From assembly GCA_023935145.1 (NCBI GenBank), contig CM043700.1, positions 62,397,620 to 62,461,619 on the forward strand: a stretch of DNA of 64,000 bases. Reading direction: 5' to 3'. This DNA comes from Bretschneidera sinensis. Lineage: Eukaryota > Streptophyta > Magnoliopsida > Brassicales > Akaniaceae. The notes under the pieces were generated by a model. That model worked only from the letters and a program-made list of their open reading frames with translations, was not told where the DNA came from and searched no databases. Of the stretch, positions 1-10,985 are shown piece after piece (the first letter of the stretch is position 1; every line of letters begins with the position of its first letter). The translations under genes and the position numbers were made by a program.

Positions 1-2
1 AG

Positions 3-84
3 GAGTTTCCTTTGTGGAATCCCAAGCTCTCTTCGGGTCTTCTTTGCCCGAGTTGGAGTTTCCTTTGTAGAATCCCAAGCTCTC
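3..84. repeat. Short direct repeat, two copies
   Basis: The phrase gagtttcctttgt followed by gaatcccaagctctc occurs at about 3-32 and again at about 56-84, a period of about 53 bases. It lies inside the retroelement interior and may be the edge of a tandem array like those in the related elements downstream. Confidence 0.6.
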
Positions 85-849
85 GGTGATTGACCTTGGT
101 TCTTTGTCATAAGTGGGAGCCATTTTTCTCACTCCACTTTGGTTCTCAGCCGTGGAGATCTTTCGAGGTGAGGATTGTTTCAGGTACCATGTAAGTATCT
201 TGGCCTTGGAAGTTACTCGAGCTCTGGCTGTCGGAAGGTAAATATGTACAATGATCCCCAAAAAAATGTCTTATTTGATTTAGTTGGAGTACTTACATTG
301 TTTGTTTGGGTCGTAGACCATTTTACACTTGTAAATTTCCTCAAGTTTTCTAAGTCACACTTTCGTGGTATAGAGTCTCGACTTCTATTGGATCCTTCAA
401 CTGAACCTACAAAACGGGCGTATGCGTTTCACGAGTTCGAGGATTCTCCCCCAGATGCTGCTCCCCTGAAGATAGTTAGAATGACGTCTGCTGTTGGGCC
501 GTTATCGAACTTCTTTTTGGGAGTCCGTCGTCCTCTACTGTTTTTTCTCCTACTCGAACTCTATCTTGGTCCCTTTCTTTTTTTGTAGTCCGAACTTCTT
601 ATACCTGAGCTCCATCTTGATTCTGTTTTCACAAATTTCTTCAAGTACCCCTTATGTACTAGACTTTCAATTTCAACCTTCATATGTGTGCCGTATCATG
701 CCCATGGTCCTTCTGGAAGAGGCAAAAACGGCTCATGTCTCTTTTTGCAGTTGGGGTCTTAACCTTGGGGGGCCATCCAAAAATATCTTGGCTTGCTATC
801 TCGGCCACGAGGTTGGCTCTTAAGGTGTTGAGTGGAGTGTAAGTTTTGT

Positions 850-1330
850 ACCCTCGAGGAACTCCTAATTATTCGATTTTTCGAAGGTCATTTTGTACTC
901 CATATTTGTGCTCTTTGGGTTCTCTCCTTTTTCTACCGATCAAGGTGCCTTCTCTTCTTCTTCGGAAGGCTTGGTCCTTTTCGGGGGATCACAAATTCGT
1001 CCACTTTTGCCAAAAGGGTTGGCATAGTGTGTAACGAGTTTCTAGAGAGGTAGTGGCTGGAATCAAAGGCTTTAAGACCATTGGTTAAGGCCATAACTGC
1101 CACCTTCTTATCAGGTCCCTTACTTCTACCCTGGTGGAGGTTAATCGTGAGATGTAGTCACGAAGGTATCTTAAAATTTGGGGGCATCTTCTCCTTTATG
1201 AGCTCTTATGAGAATTGATTGCTTGCAGGTTTGATTTCGTCGAGGATGTTTCCTCGGGTAGCTTTGATGGCAAGTCCAAGACGTTCATTCATTTCTTTTA
1301 GCTATTTGCTGACCTCGGACTTGTAATGTT
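850..1330 (-). pseudogene. Decayed Tat-type gag fragment
   Basis: Reading the minus strand from about 1330 gives, with several stops, a segment like the plant Tat gag. It includes a PPNFKIP motif (the usual start of the capsid domain), then, after an apparent deletion, KVAVMALTNGLKAFD, and then a C-terminal stretch resembling the usual SLSKNPP..M..LL.. motif followed by a basic tail. The capsid core between the two is missing, so this cannot encode a working Gag. Gag would form the virus-like particle of the retroelement. The call rests on motif resemblance only. Confidence 0.5.
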
Positions 1331-1870
1331 CTTGTTGCTTTTTGGATGGGTGTGAGTTCAAGACAAACTCGTTGTCTTTAACTGATCGCCGTGGGCTTTG
1401 TCAGGGGCTCCATCTACTTGGTTCTTTTCTTTCCCGAGGAAACCCTCGACTTTTGTCCCATGGTGGAGTTTCATGTCTTCTTTCTAAGCTAACCTCCTCG
1501 AGTCGGATGTCCCGATGTCGAGGGGTCGACTCGATAGTCTTTCTGATGGTGTAAGCAGTTCGGACTGTGGATTGATGGTTCCGAGTTCGACTCAGCTTGA
1601 ATTGTCCGAGTCGCGCAATAACTTCCTCGAGCCAACACTGAAGAGCGTCTTACTCGGTCTGCTGACAAGTTGGTTGGGGTCGACCCCACAGGTTTAGTTC
1701 TGAATTGCTTGGTTCGACTGCGAACCGGGTTGTTGGTTAGATGGGTTATGCCCTTCATTCGCCTCGACTAAGTTGGTGGCGATAGCTCAGATGGGTAAGA
1801 GGTTGTCTGGCTAGCATTTCGGTTTCAATTTTTTCTTAGCGACATTTTCAACAAAGATGTAATTTATACG

Positions 1871-1889
1871 TTTCCCACATACGGTGTCA
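1871..1889 (-). other. Degenerate primer-binding site
   Basis: The minus strand reads TGACACCGTATGTGGGAAA immediately inside the LTR. It differs at a few positions from the cleaner site TGGCGCCGTCTGTGGGAAA at 16352-16370 in the related element. The position (four bases inside the LTR end) fits a tRNA primer site for minus-strand DNA synthesis. I do not assign the tRNA. Confidence 0.55.
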
Positions 1890-1893
1890 ATTC

Positions 1894-2195
1894 TGTTGAT
1901 GCCGAAAATAGGTCGAGTATGCTTGAGTCTTGTTGGGTCGGTCGCTGAAGTCGAGACTGGTATAAGTTGGATCCGAGGTACCAAAAAAGAAAGTCGACCC
2001 GGAGTGTTTTACTCCGGGGAAATCCCTCCGATGCTTAAGTCAGAATAGGAGGTGGGGAGAGCAAAGGTGAAAGAGTGAATTCTTACTGCTTGGGGGACCC
2101 TCTATTTATAGGTTCCAGGAGGATAGAAGTTACCCTTTTCCCCTTGTGGTTGACATGTGTCATCTTCTGATTCTAGGGTATATTTTTCCTAAATT
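1894..2195 (-). repeat. 5' LTR of left-edge Tat-like element, truncated
   Basis: The stretch begins at TGTTGATGCC, the reverse complement of a GGCATCAACA LTR end. Inside it carries the ctccgatgcttaagt motif seen in the LTRs at 11698, 16374 and 20086, and a ctctatttatagg TATA-like stretch. The outer end does not show a clear CA, so the boundary near 2195 is approximate. Confidence 0.55.
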
Positions 2196-2839
2196 AAATA
2201 TGTAAGAAATCCTTTTTTTACAAGAGATATGTAAGAAATCCTAGTCTCACGATCATGATATGCGGAGACAGCTTGCTTCTCAGTATGTTGATCGTGAATC
2301 TGTAGTACACTGAAACGTTTTCTTTGATAACATTCAGAACTGTTCTCTAAAGCTATATGATACAGATGAAAATGCCTGCCGCCAGGTTATAGGCACAATA
2401 TACATACAAGAGAATTCTCATGAAGTAAGAAATACAACTACAACTTTACTTTATGACAACTTTACTTTATGACGACAGCTAGAACTTCACCACCAAGTAC
2501 AGATGCTGCAAACAAACTGCTAAATTGCTGGTAATATACTTTTTCAAAGAAAGTAACATTGATATGAACAGAAAAATGACTACTACCTCTCCTTACAACA
2601 AGGTCAACCAGCCAATGTAAGTAGTCCTCTATTTTTTCTTTTTATTTTCTCAATGAGTTCATATCAAAATCGTTTCTTTTTCAACAGTTTTAAATCTCTG
2701 CTAATCATCACTTATCAAAAAAAAATTCTTTGCTAATCATCGCTAAGGTATTTACCCTGAGATTCATTAAGAATATATCGCTACTATCACATGCCAACTT
2801 TATGCTGGAAAAAAGAAAATTTTACAAAATTTTACCCGC
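2196..2839. other. Kinase 3' flank / 3' UTR region
   Basis: AT-rich DNA between the LTR remnant and the kinase stop codon. It holds two short direct repeats (atatgtaagaaatcc at about 2202 and 2229; acaactttactttatgac twice near 2440-2475) and should contain the kinase 3' UTR. No separate gene is visible. Confidence 0.5.
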
Positions 2840-5800
2840 TCATTGTGAGTTCCTGGTCCTCTTAGCAGAGAACAGTTGGCGAAGGAAAGCAAACTTCCCT
2901 TTCGTACGACCAGATAACTCGGTCATGGTGCCGTTGCTTGTTGCTGCTCCTCCACTGGTGTCAGATTCTTGTATGGATAGCAATGGTGGTGAGAGAGTAA
3001 AGAGAAATTCATTGAGCATGCGGATGATCTGGCTGAAGCTGGGCCTCATGTTAGGGTCCTCAACCCAGCATGATTGTATGATATATGCAAGATCAGGAGA
3101 TGCATCCTCCGGAATCCTAGGCCTCTCTTGCTGCATTCTCGGATGACAACAAAAACTGGTTAGAAAGGTATTGATTTTCATTTTAATTGCACATAATGAT
3201 CAAATGCTAGCTTGATCTACCGGACCTTGAAAGCAGCGGCATAAGCAGCCTGCAAATTGGACATGCCTTCGAATGGCATGCGGTTTGTCAACAATTCCCA
3301 TAACACAATTCCGAAGCTGTAAACGTCAACCTTGTTATTGTAATGTTTCTTCTCTCCTTGACGCAATGTCACAGTGCTATACAACTGCAGAGGCACATGT
3401 AGATGTTAGTTTCAGAAGAATATCATCCATAATCCTATTTTGCATACATAATTTGTTGAAGAAACCTTTAAAACACCTAACATTTTTCATATCTGGTCAT
3501 ACCAAAACAACCCCAAAGGCTGCTACCTTGTATCATTCCATCAAATAAACATGCTCAGTTTCCAGAGCAAAAGTCACCTAACATTTTTCATATCTGGTCA
3601 TACTAAAACAACCGCAAAGGCTGCTACCTTGTATCATTCCATCAAATAGACATGCTCAGCTTCCAGAGCAAAACTAAATCAATAAATTAATCATACTACC
3701 AGGAATCTTAAAAAAGAAAAAAAAAATGCTTCTAAAACTAATTATAAAGGGCCGTTAGGTTTGCAAAATAATTTTTTCTTTTCTATTACAGCTCACACTT
3801 AAAGCCTTTTACTGATAAGTTCTTATTGAAGAAATCCTGTTTGGATACGCTGTTTCTAAACTATCTTTTCTTACTCATAATACAAAATATATCAGAAGCT
3901 GTGCTTGGATATCTTTTACTGCCAAAAGTTTTTTTTTTCTGGTAATAAACAAACTTTCATCATCAAGTTGGACATACCCTTAGAAAATATACCATACATA
4001 AATATCATACATGCCTTAACTTCTAAAATATATCATACATAATAAAGACTAGTTTTATACTTTCTTTTCCAATGAAACTAGTTTTATACTTTCAAGTACC
4101 ATATTTTTTTGAAAGGTACTTTCAAGTACTATAATGTGGGCTATAATAGTTAGAGCTTTAATAATTAAGGTTTTTTTGGGTAAATTTTATAATACATTCC
4201 AATTATGAACTTAATAACTTCAATAATATAGTTAGACAATTATTTTTAAAATTAAAATATTTTACTAGGTAATAATTATAGCTTTTTCAATTTGTATGTA
4301 TAAATAATCATAATTTAGAAGGTTAATTTAAAAATTAAAAATTTTAGGTTTAATAATAATTATAGCCTTTATTTTTTTCCATTTGTATGTAAAAATATTT
4401 GGGTTTAAAAAATAAAAGAAAAAACAGCAAATTAGACAAAATAAAAAGGCTGGCAAAAGCGAAGGCCACAGCAATGCTGCTGCGGCAGCAGTGCATGGGT
4501 TAGGGGAGAGAGAAAAAGAAAAGAATACGAAGAGTGAGAGTAAGAGTGAGAGTGAGAGAGTGAGACAAGAATAACTGAGCTTGTAGGTTTCGAATGCGAG
4601 TCCGAATACGGTAAGACATGATATTAAAATAGCTCAAACATAATTAAGTTTTTTTTTCTTTTTTCTCTTTTTAATACAGAAAATTAAAAAAATAAGAATA
4701 ATAATAAAGAAAAGAAAAACAAAACAAAACCTTGATTAGGACACGTGGCCGGAAAATTTGGATCAACTGTGACAAATCTGAAGCGAGTCGTGGCTGACTG
4801 CGGCACGGTGGATAGCAAGAAAGGTGGCTACAGGTGCTGCTACTGTTCACATGTCACTGTTCACTGATCACTGCTACGGGTTACTGTTCATGGGATACTG
4901 TTCCTTTTTTCTTTTCTTTTTTTTTGGACAGACTGATTTGGTTCTAGGATGTGTTTGGATGGGTGGATTTTGGTGCGATGGTAGCAATGATGGGGATTGA
5001 GGTTTGAGCTCTAATACCACTTGATACCGAACAATAGGGAAGAAATAAAGATAAACTAAAAGTAAAAGATAAAACCGATCCAAATAACATAGATCTTCTC
5101 AAATCACATAGAAACCACAACCAAATCACATGGTGCAAAACAACTACTCAATCCCAGAGTGTTTAATTTCAATAATCTTTTTTTTTATTCATTCCAAGCT
5201 GACAACAAATGAGACACGTCTCTTATATAGAGATCTTAACCCTAGTCCCATAAGAAAATTAAACTATAACAAGAAACTGACATATGAAATTAACTACACC
5301 TATATACCCATAATATTTTTTGATTACATAATTATCCCCATATCCCCCAATTCCTAAATTAAAATCCCTAATTTTATTCTTATTCGTGTTCCCATCAAGA
5401 AGTTTGTAACTTAGAATTATGAGTAAGAAATTTATGTTAAAAGAAAACAAACTGGATGATAAATATGTTGTAGTTATACGAAATTTTGTAGAAGAACAGC
5501 TGATTTGGCTTTCTTATCAGTTTTCCAGAACTAAAGAAAGGTTTTAAAAATGATTTAAAAAAAGTTATACTTTAGATCACCTCACTATCTCATATAGATA
5601 CACAACGTACATTCAGTCATACCTAACAATCCACTAATACCAATCTTAAGAAGATCTTAGAGACTCATGAAAATTTTAACTATTTGCTTTTCTAAACAGT
5701 GACTGATTAATGTCCAAGAAATGAGGTACAGGTACTTATGACTCAGGCTTAACTCCCCTGGCTAAATCATTCGTACCAAATGTTGTCAGCCAAGTAATGG

Positions 5801-8458
5801 TCAGTCAACTTCATTCAAAAACTAGGTTCAGAGATCAGATTACTTTTTCTATGTGGAACCACACCCAACTCTTTTAGATGCAAAATCATGATTTCTCATA
5901 TAAATCTTAGTCAGGTAGCTACAGTTTTGAAATCACATATTGTTTAGAAAAGGATGCCCTTTCAAACGCCTGTGGAAAGTTCAGAATTAACTTCTTAATA
6001 TCCAATCTAAATCAATATGGATACAGCATACAAATCAATATGAGAGCATGTGTATCAGTGTATCAGTGTATGTGTCTGCATGTGTGTGTCTGTCTTCCTG
6101 ACTTAGCCTGGATAATTTTTCTAACTTATGTCCCCTTTATAGCATGTCATGTTTTACATATTCCAAATTCTAACTTTTAACCAACAGAAAAAATTCTCTA
6201 ACATAGAGAACTTTCCCGGACATACAAGGGGTTATGGATATTATGATTAACAATAAATTAGAGAATTCTTTTTCCATTAAGCTCATGTAAGAACAAACCT
6301 CAGGAGCCATCCAACGGTAAGTCCCAGTTTCTGCAGTCATCATCTCAGTCACAGATTCCTCTCTTGCAAGACCAAAATCTGCAAGCTTCACAGACTTCTG
6401 ATTTGCCGTAAGCAATAAGTTGTCTGCATTGATAAGTTTACATATACGTTTTAAATAGTCAAGGGGATAAAGTTAGAGAAATTGAACCGCATACAGTGCC
6501 TCACATGACCTACAAAATTACAGTCCACACTCTGGTTTCAATCGCACAGATTTACATAAAGAAATACATAAATCAATGAGACAGACGCCAACTCAAGGAC
6601 AAAACTCAACACATCTAGGATAACAGAACGGTAACGTTTGGCATATCAAAGTGTGTTCCAAATATTTTCATTTCTGATAACTTTGATTTAACTGTACTTA
6701 TCAAAAAAAAAATTTGATTTAACCATCCAAGGAAAAGCACGGTCATGAACAAAGACAACGATCCAAGAGAGCTACAAGTTCAACTAAAATTTAACAAGAA
6801 TATTTGAATATAACAGTTAAGGCAAATAAGAATGACTTTTATCCCAACTGTAATTAGCACTGTTTCCACATATTCATTATGATGATCTGAATTCAGAAAG
6901 GTCATATGATTTCATCTATTCTTCTCAATCAAACAGGAAGATAAAAGAAGGGAAAGAGAAACAAGATTAAAAGACAATGTCATCTCTACAGTCTAAATGG
7001 AACTCTGAAAAGAACCCTTTCTATTACTTTTGCATTAAACACAATGAAAAGCAATAGAATGAAGCCCTTAGAGTATAACAAACATTACTTAACAATTTCA
7101 ATTATAAATGATGAAGCATATTCCAGTAAGTACCAGGTTTTAGATCTCTATGAATAATCCCATTGGCATGCAGACATTCCATTGCTCGAGCGATGTCAAG
7201 GGAAAAATTTAAAGCCACGTGAGGATCTAATTGTTTGGGACGGATACTAACTAAATACTTCCGGAGTGACATCCCAGGTAATAGTTCAGTTACTATCACC
7301 ATCAGTGGGTCCTTACAAGCACCAATGAACTGCAAAGGGTAAGATGACAGGCCGTTAGCCAGTTAAACATAGAGAAGGAAAATAAAATTACATATTTTAT
7401 TCAATACTCACCTTAACTAGGTTCTCATGTTTTACTCGAGACATCATATTAACTTCACGGGCAAAACGACTCTCAAGTGCAGCTCTTTCTTCAGAAGTGC
7501 TCCCACGATGTAGAACTTTGATAGCAACAATTCGATCCCCATACCTGGAAAAATATTAGACTACAACTATGTAACCAGGACACTACCAGCCAGCCAAACT
7601 AGTCTTAGATTCTGCTTGCAAGCATAGCGGTACAGTTTAACTTTGACATCATAGAATCAAACAAGTTACAAAATTACAAGAACAATATTACAATCTTTCT
7701 CACAGACAAGAAGAAACTATATAAATACAAATACACGTCTTTCGGTGGAGCTAAGGGGTCATTATATCTTGGATACATACTTAAAGGAATAAACAAAAAA
7801 TAATCAATATGGCATTCTTAGCTAAAGAAACAAAATGCCTCCACCCAAAAATATAAAACGAACCAGACAGCAATTCTAATTCTTCATACTTTGTATTCAC
7901 TCCTTGCATATGAATAACAAAAAGCTACAAACAAGTTAATTTAAGAGTACAGGAAACCGTTATACTTGGTTCCAGAATGCAACAGTAGATGACATTATCT
8001 CGCAAAACCATGAATTACAATTTTTGGTTAACAGAAAAATTTTATAATAAACTCAAACAGAAGCTGCAAAACATTTTGATCATCAAAAATCTAAATTATC
8101 CAAGAAATCGCTAGACTGCTAGACCTTAAATTTATCATTGCAAATCATTTAAGAAGTATAAAGCTTTTAACACAAAGAATGCCATCGCTTGATAAGTTGA
8201 CACTGACCTTCCTTCATAAACTTTCCCATGAGCTCCCTCCCCGATTTTCAACCCGATAAACAACAATTTTGGGTCAACCAGCAAATTCTTGTCGATGGTC
8301 AACTGTGCGTCGGATATCGATCCGTTCTGCGTAACAGTTCTTGGTTCTTCCCCAACAGACCGCCGCAAACCCAGCCGCTCATACTCCCCCATTCCTCCTC
8401 CTCTGCTATTCTCGCTGCAATTCAAGTTGCAACCGCAAACAATACCCGAATTTCTCAT
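2840..8458 (-). CDS. Raf-like Ser/Thr/Tyr protein kinase (ATN1-like), six coding exons
   Basis: Predicted coding exons (minus strand) are 8458-8208, 7544-7412, 7329-7134, 6423-6299, 3384-3226 and 3130-2840. All junctions fit GT-AG and the phases join to 384 codons plus a TGA stop. The kinase domain covers about residues 66-345: glycine loop GEGAHG (73-78), ATP lysine in VAIK (K93), helix-C glutamate E114, HRDLKPDN (188-195), DFG (209-211) and GTYRWMAPE (227-235), all intact, so it should be catalytically active. HRDLKPDN with GTYRWMAPE is typical of the plant Raf-like group C kinases that include Arabidopsis ATN1; these are soluble cytosolic dual-specificity-type kinases. The ATG was chosen because an in-frame TAA lies about 60 bases upstream; another Met is at residue 23. 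The first 60 residues are not kinase domain and include a small Cys cluster. The C terminus ends in a basic, aromatic tail ([13 protein letters not shown]). Intron 4 (2,914 bases) is swollen by inserted DNA. The family call is strong; the substrate and pathway cannot be read from sequence. Confidence 0.93.
3474..3674. repeat. 101-bp tandem duplication in intron 4
   Basis: Two head-to-tail copies, 3474-3574 and 3575-3674, start with cacctaacatttttcatatc and differ at only a few bases. Such a duplication is typical of slippage or repair in non-coding DNA. It lies about 90 bases beyond exon 5 and does not touch the splice acceptor. Confidence 0.85.
4730..5397 (-). mobile_element. Copia-like LTR and internal fragment inside intron 4
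   Basis: On the minus strand, 5397-5022 looks like a 376-bp LTR: it starts TGATGGGAAC, has a ctctatataagag TATA box, an aataaa signal, and ends GGTATCA. It is followed by AGTGGTATTAGAGCTC, resembling the methionine-tRNA primer site TGGTATCAGAGC of many plant copia elements. Beyond it (down to about 4730) GTGAACAGT-type repeats occur, as in leaders of some such elements. No second LTR was found, so the element is truncated. It is in the same orientation as the kinase gene, so its poly(A) signal could interfere with kinase transcripts. Confidence 0.6.
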
Positions 8459-9260
8459 TTTCTTTTTCTCTGTCTCTCTAATATTTACACAATTACCGTC
8501 ACCTTAATCCGAGTAAATCAGCTAAAACTTGACATTTCAATCAGTTTCGATGACATCCTCAAACCACCAAACTAAGACACGATTCCTCTAGTTATTGACA
8601 CATCCCTTTCCAAATTAACCATTCAGATAAACTAATATTTGAACAAAAAATACTTCAAATTTCTCACCGATTAATACTGTTTTGTCAATTTTTCTTCTTC
8701 TTTTTATCGAGAAAAAATTAGCTTCTTATGCTGGAGAATAACTGAATAACCTCCGTTTCATACTTTCTCTCTCTCTCCAGAATTTCTCTTAAGCACAAAG
8801 CCTGGGTCTCCCGTGAATTTTTTCTTTTAATGCAGGAAGAAGAAACCCTAGCAAAGAAAGCAAGATAAGACAAAAGCAACTTACAGTCCACGCTAAAAAA
8901 TTTCACGAAAACAAAAAAACTAATCCGAGAAAAAGCTAAACCATCATCATAATCAACAAGAAAAAAACGTCGTCGTTTTAGGCTTCCACTGAAACTGAGC
9001 TCAAAGAAAAAAAGGGAAAACCTTGATACAGGGAGGTGGGTCTCTCTCTAGAAATCGCAGAGTTTCTTTCTCTAGGAGTTCCGATGAAGAGGAAATATTC
9101 TGAGTGTATGTTCTAAAGGGGTTTTAAAAGTAGGCGGAAAGAAAAAGGAGAGAAGGGGAGTGATGTCTTTGGAGAAGGGTGAGTGGCTAATGAGACGATG
9201 ACACGTGGAGTGCATTGGATTAAGGCTTTGCGGTCAGCGATTTGGACGTTCTTGGTCCAG
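8459..9260 (-). promoter_or_regulatory. Kinase 5' UTR and promoter region
   Basis: Upstream of the kinase ATG the minus strand has CT-rich leader sequence. A possible 5' UTR intron donor (ATCAAG|GTTTTC) lies near 9022. A TATA-like cttttaaaacc is at about 9121-9133, and a perfect ACACGTGG G-box/ABRE-type element is at 9201-9208, about 75 bases farther upstream. The G-box is the usual binding site of plant bZIP and bHLH factors. Transcription start and the 5' UTR intron are inferred, not shown. Confidence 0.5.
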
Positions 9261-10224
9261 GATACTTAGATGGAGCACACAATTACAAACTAACCCTCTC
9301 TTCCTCTCTTTTTCTCCCTCTCTCCCTGTGCTCCGCTCGGTTCTGTTTATTTTTCGGCTCAACTAAACATTCTTTGCTTCATTTCCCTCGTGCTGATAAT
9401 AAAAAAAACTGAAATTTTAGTCTTAAATCGTTTCGTATTTTTCTTTAAATTCTTAAAGATTATTCTATATTTTCTTTTCTTTTTCTGAAAGGATATATTT
9501 TCTTTACGAAGTAATTTAGTTGTGATTTTCTTTTTGAACAAAGGGTTAAATTTTAGTCATAAAGACAAATTATAATTATGCTGAAAAGAAACAACTGTTA
9601 CAAAGATGGTAATGATTATTATAAAATTGAGATTTAAAATTAAAATTTAAAATATATATTTTAAGCAGTAAAACTATTAGAAAAAAAATTTGATTCAACT
9701 TCAAAACTCAATGTTATACAACCAAATATAATTTTAATGAATAATCAAAATTAAAAAACCTCATTTGATTATTTTTATCCATAAAAATGTAATTACATTT
9801 TACCAAATAGCTTGTAAATTAAAAATAACTGTCAATTAAATTTTGTGGCCATACTCCCTAATAACCTAGGTCCCATATTGGATAACTATAGTTTTAGTTT
9901 TTTATTGTCTAAATAATTTTTAAAGCAGATTTTGATAAAACAGTTATTGAGCTAAATGTTCTTTAGAGTTTGGTAAAACATGACTCTTAAGAATAGAACA
10001 GCAAATAAAGAAAATAGACACATATTTACATAGCTTAAAGATAAAACTCTTACTTTTTTGGACGATGATGAAACAGATTTTATTATTATCGAATGAAGTA
10101 CAAAAATTTCCAACAAACGGTACTCTCAAATCATAATCCTTAATGCACCAAATTTTCCATTATAACAACTTTTTAAAAAAAAATTTAAATTCATAAACTC
10201 AATGCATTTTGTAGTACAAAATCC
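9261..10224. other. AT-rich intergenic DNA
   Basis: Apart from a CT-rich stretch near 9295-9340, this is very AT-rich with scattered stops in all frames. I see no gene, RNA or clear mobile element in it. Confidence 0.6.
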
Positions 10225-10227
10225 TCA

Positions 10228-10570
10228 TTCCTTCATAAAAACCCCTCTACTAATAATAAGATCATCCCGAAGAGATAGGCCCAGCTTTCCTAAGTGATGA
10301 ATCACATTGTTCCCTATCCTACCTACATGAACAAAACTACACGAATTGATTTCATTCTTGTCCACCATATTATCATAAGAAGCTAAACAAATATATAATA
10401 ACTTGAGGGGGCATGGACTAGAACTAGGCACTCTGTCTCCACCATGACATCCCTTCGAAAACTGCTATTGCTTCCATGGAGACAACCAAATCCAGCAATT
10501 CGTTTTGCTCGCCATAGAAGCCAAAACAAATCCATCAGCGTCTTGTATCACAACCCAATACCCATCTGCC
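10228..10570 (-). pseudogene. RNase H-like domain fragment (plant RVT_3 type)
   Basis: The minus strand reads, with an internal stop and a shift, DGYWVVIQDADGFVLASMA near the start, then VDKNEINSC, and SFVHVGRIGNNVIHHLGKL near the end. This order (strand-forming ..VVI.D..G..LA.., then HV.R.GN..AH.LAK-like) is characteristic of the RNase H-like domain at the end of plant LINE elements and of related stand-alone genes. The central acidic region is scrambled. It is an inactive remnant; I cannot tell whether it came from a LINE or a host gene. Confidence 0.55.
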
Positions 10571-10861
10571 ATGTAGATGTACTTTCAACAACTATTGGCT
10601 GAAGAGAAGGAAAAGTTCATGGCTGCACCGAGATTTATACCGATTGAAAACTTGATTAATAATTTTTAAGAATTTTGTTAGTAATATTAATTGAGTGTAT
10701 ACAAACATTACTAATGGAGTTCTTAATAATCATCAATCATGTTTCCAACCGGTGCAAATCAAGAGATTTGCATCTGCAGCCAAGATTTCTCTCAGAGAAG
10801 CGACTGACTAATTGAATGCGGAGTCCAATATATGCCTCCATCTCTTTATTCTACTCTACTA

Positions 10862-10985
10862 GCAAAGTAATTCAGTAGTTAAAATTTATATTCAGCAGTT
10901 AAGATTTATATTCCTACTAATTTGATCATGAGTTTGAACCTTCAACTTATATTTTTTTTAAAGCTTTAAAAAAAGTTCAACGAGA
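10862..10985 (+). mobile_element. SINE-like remnant with Pol III box motifs
   Basis: The sequence taattcagtagttaaaat and a partial second copy attcagcagttaagat resemble a tRNA A box. About 35-50 bases later gagtttgaaccttcaac resembles a B box, followed by a T-rich run. A matching 5' segment (aattcagcagttaagatt) occurs inverted at about 17192-17224. Ends and target duplications are not visible, so this is tentative. Confidence 0.35.

Larger units (their letters stand above)
1..2195 (-). mobile_element. Partial Tat-lineage Ty3/gypsy element at the left edge
   Basis: The stretch reads on the minus strand as LTR, primer-binding site, leader and a decayed gag, and runs off the left edge of the window. 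The LTR start TGTTGATGCC and the adjacent primer-site-like sequence match the arrangement in the complete element at 11698-17071, so both belong to related families. Base composition is less AT-rich than the flanking DNA. No long open frame survives. The right end of the LTR seems truncated near 2195, close to the 3' end of the kinase gene. Confidence 0.6.
3385..6298 (-). other. Intron 4 of the kinase gene, enlarged by insertions
   Basis: The donor is GAG|GTTTGT at 6299/6298 and the acceptor is CTGCAG before 3384. The other introns are 663, 82, 710 and 95 bases, so this one is exceptional. It contains a 101-bp tandem duplication (3474-3674), AT-rich stretches, a purine-rich GA tract (about 4506-4565) and a copia-like LTR fragment (4730-5397). 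No host gene is visible inside it. Confidence 0.85.

Noticed and set aside
2730..3146. Plus-strand 138-codon frame at the kinase 3' end
   Set aside because: It is antisense to exon 6, whose minus-strand reading continues the conserved kinase domain.
3745..3920. hAT or MITE end gggccgttaggtttgc in intron 4
   Set aside because: No inverted partner or target duplication was found nearby.
4466..4495. Small palindrome ctgctgcggcagcag in intron 4
   Set aside because: A 7-bp hairpin can arise by chance in a G+C-rich patch; no miRNA-like arm length.
4874..5450. Small ORFs on both strands in kinase intron 4
   Set aside because: They lie inside the copia-like LTR and leader and have no domain.
8228..8575. 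Plus-strand frames opposite kinase exon 1
   Set aside because: They are shadows of the kinase coding exon and its leader.
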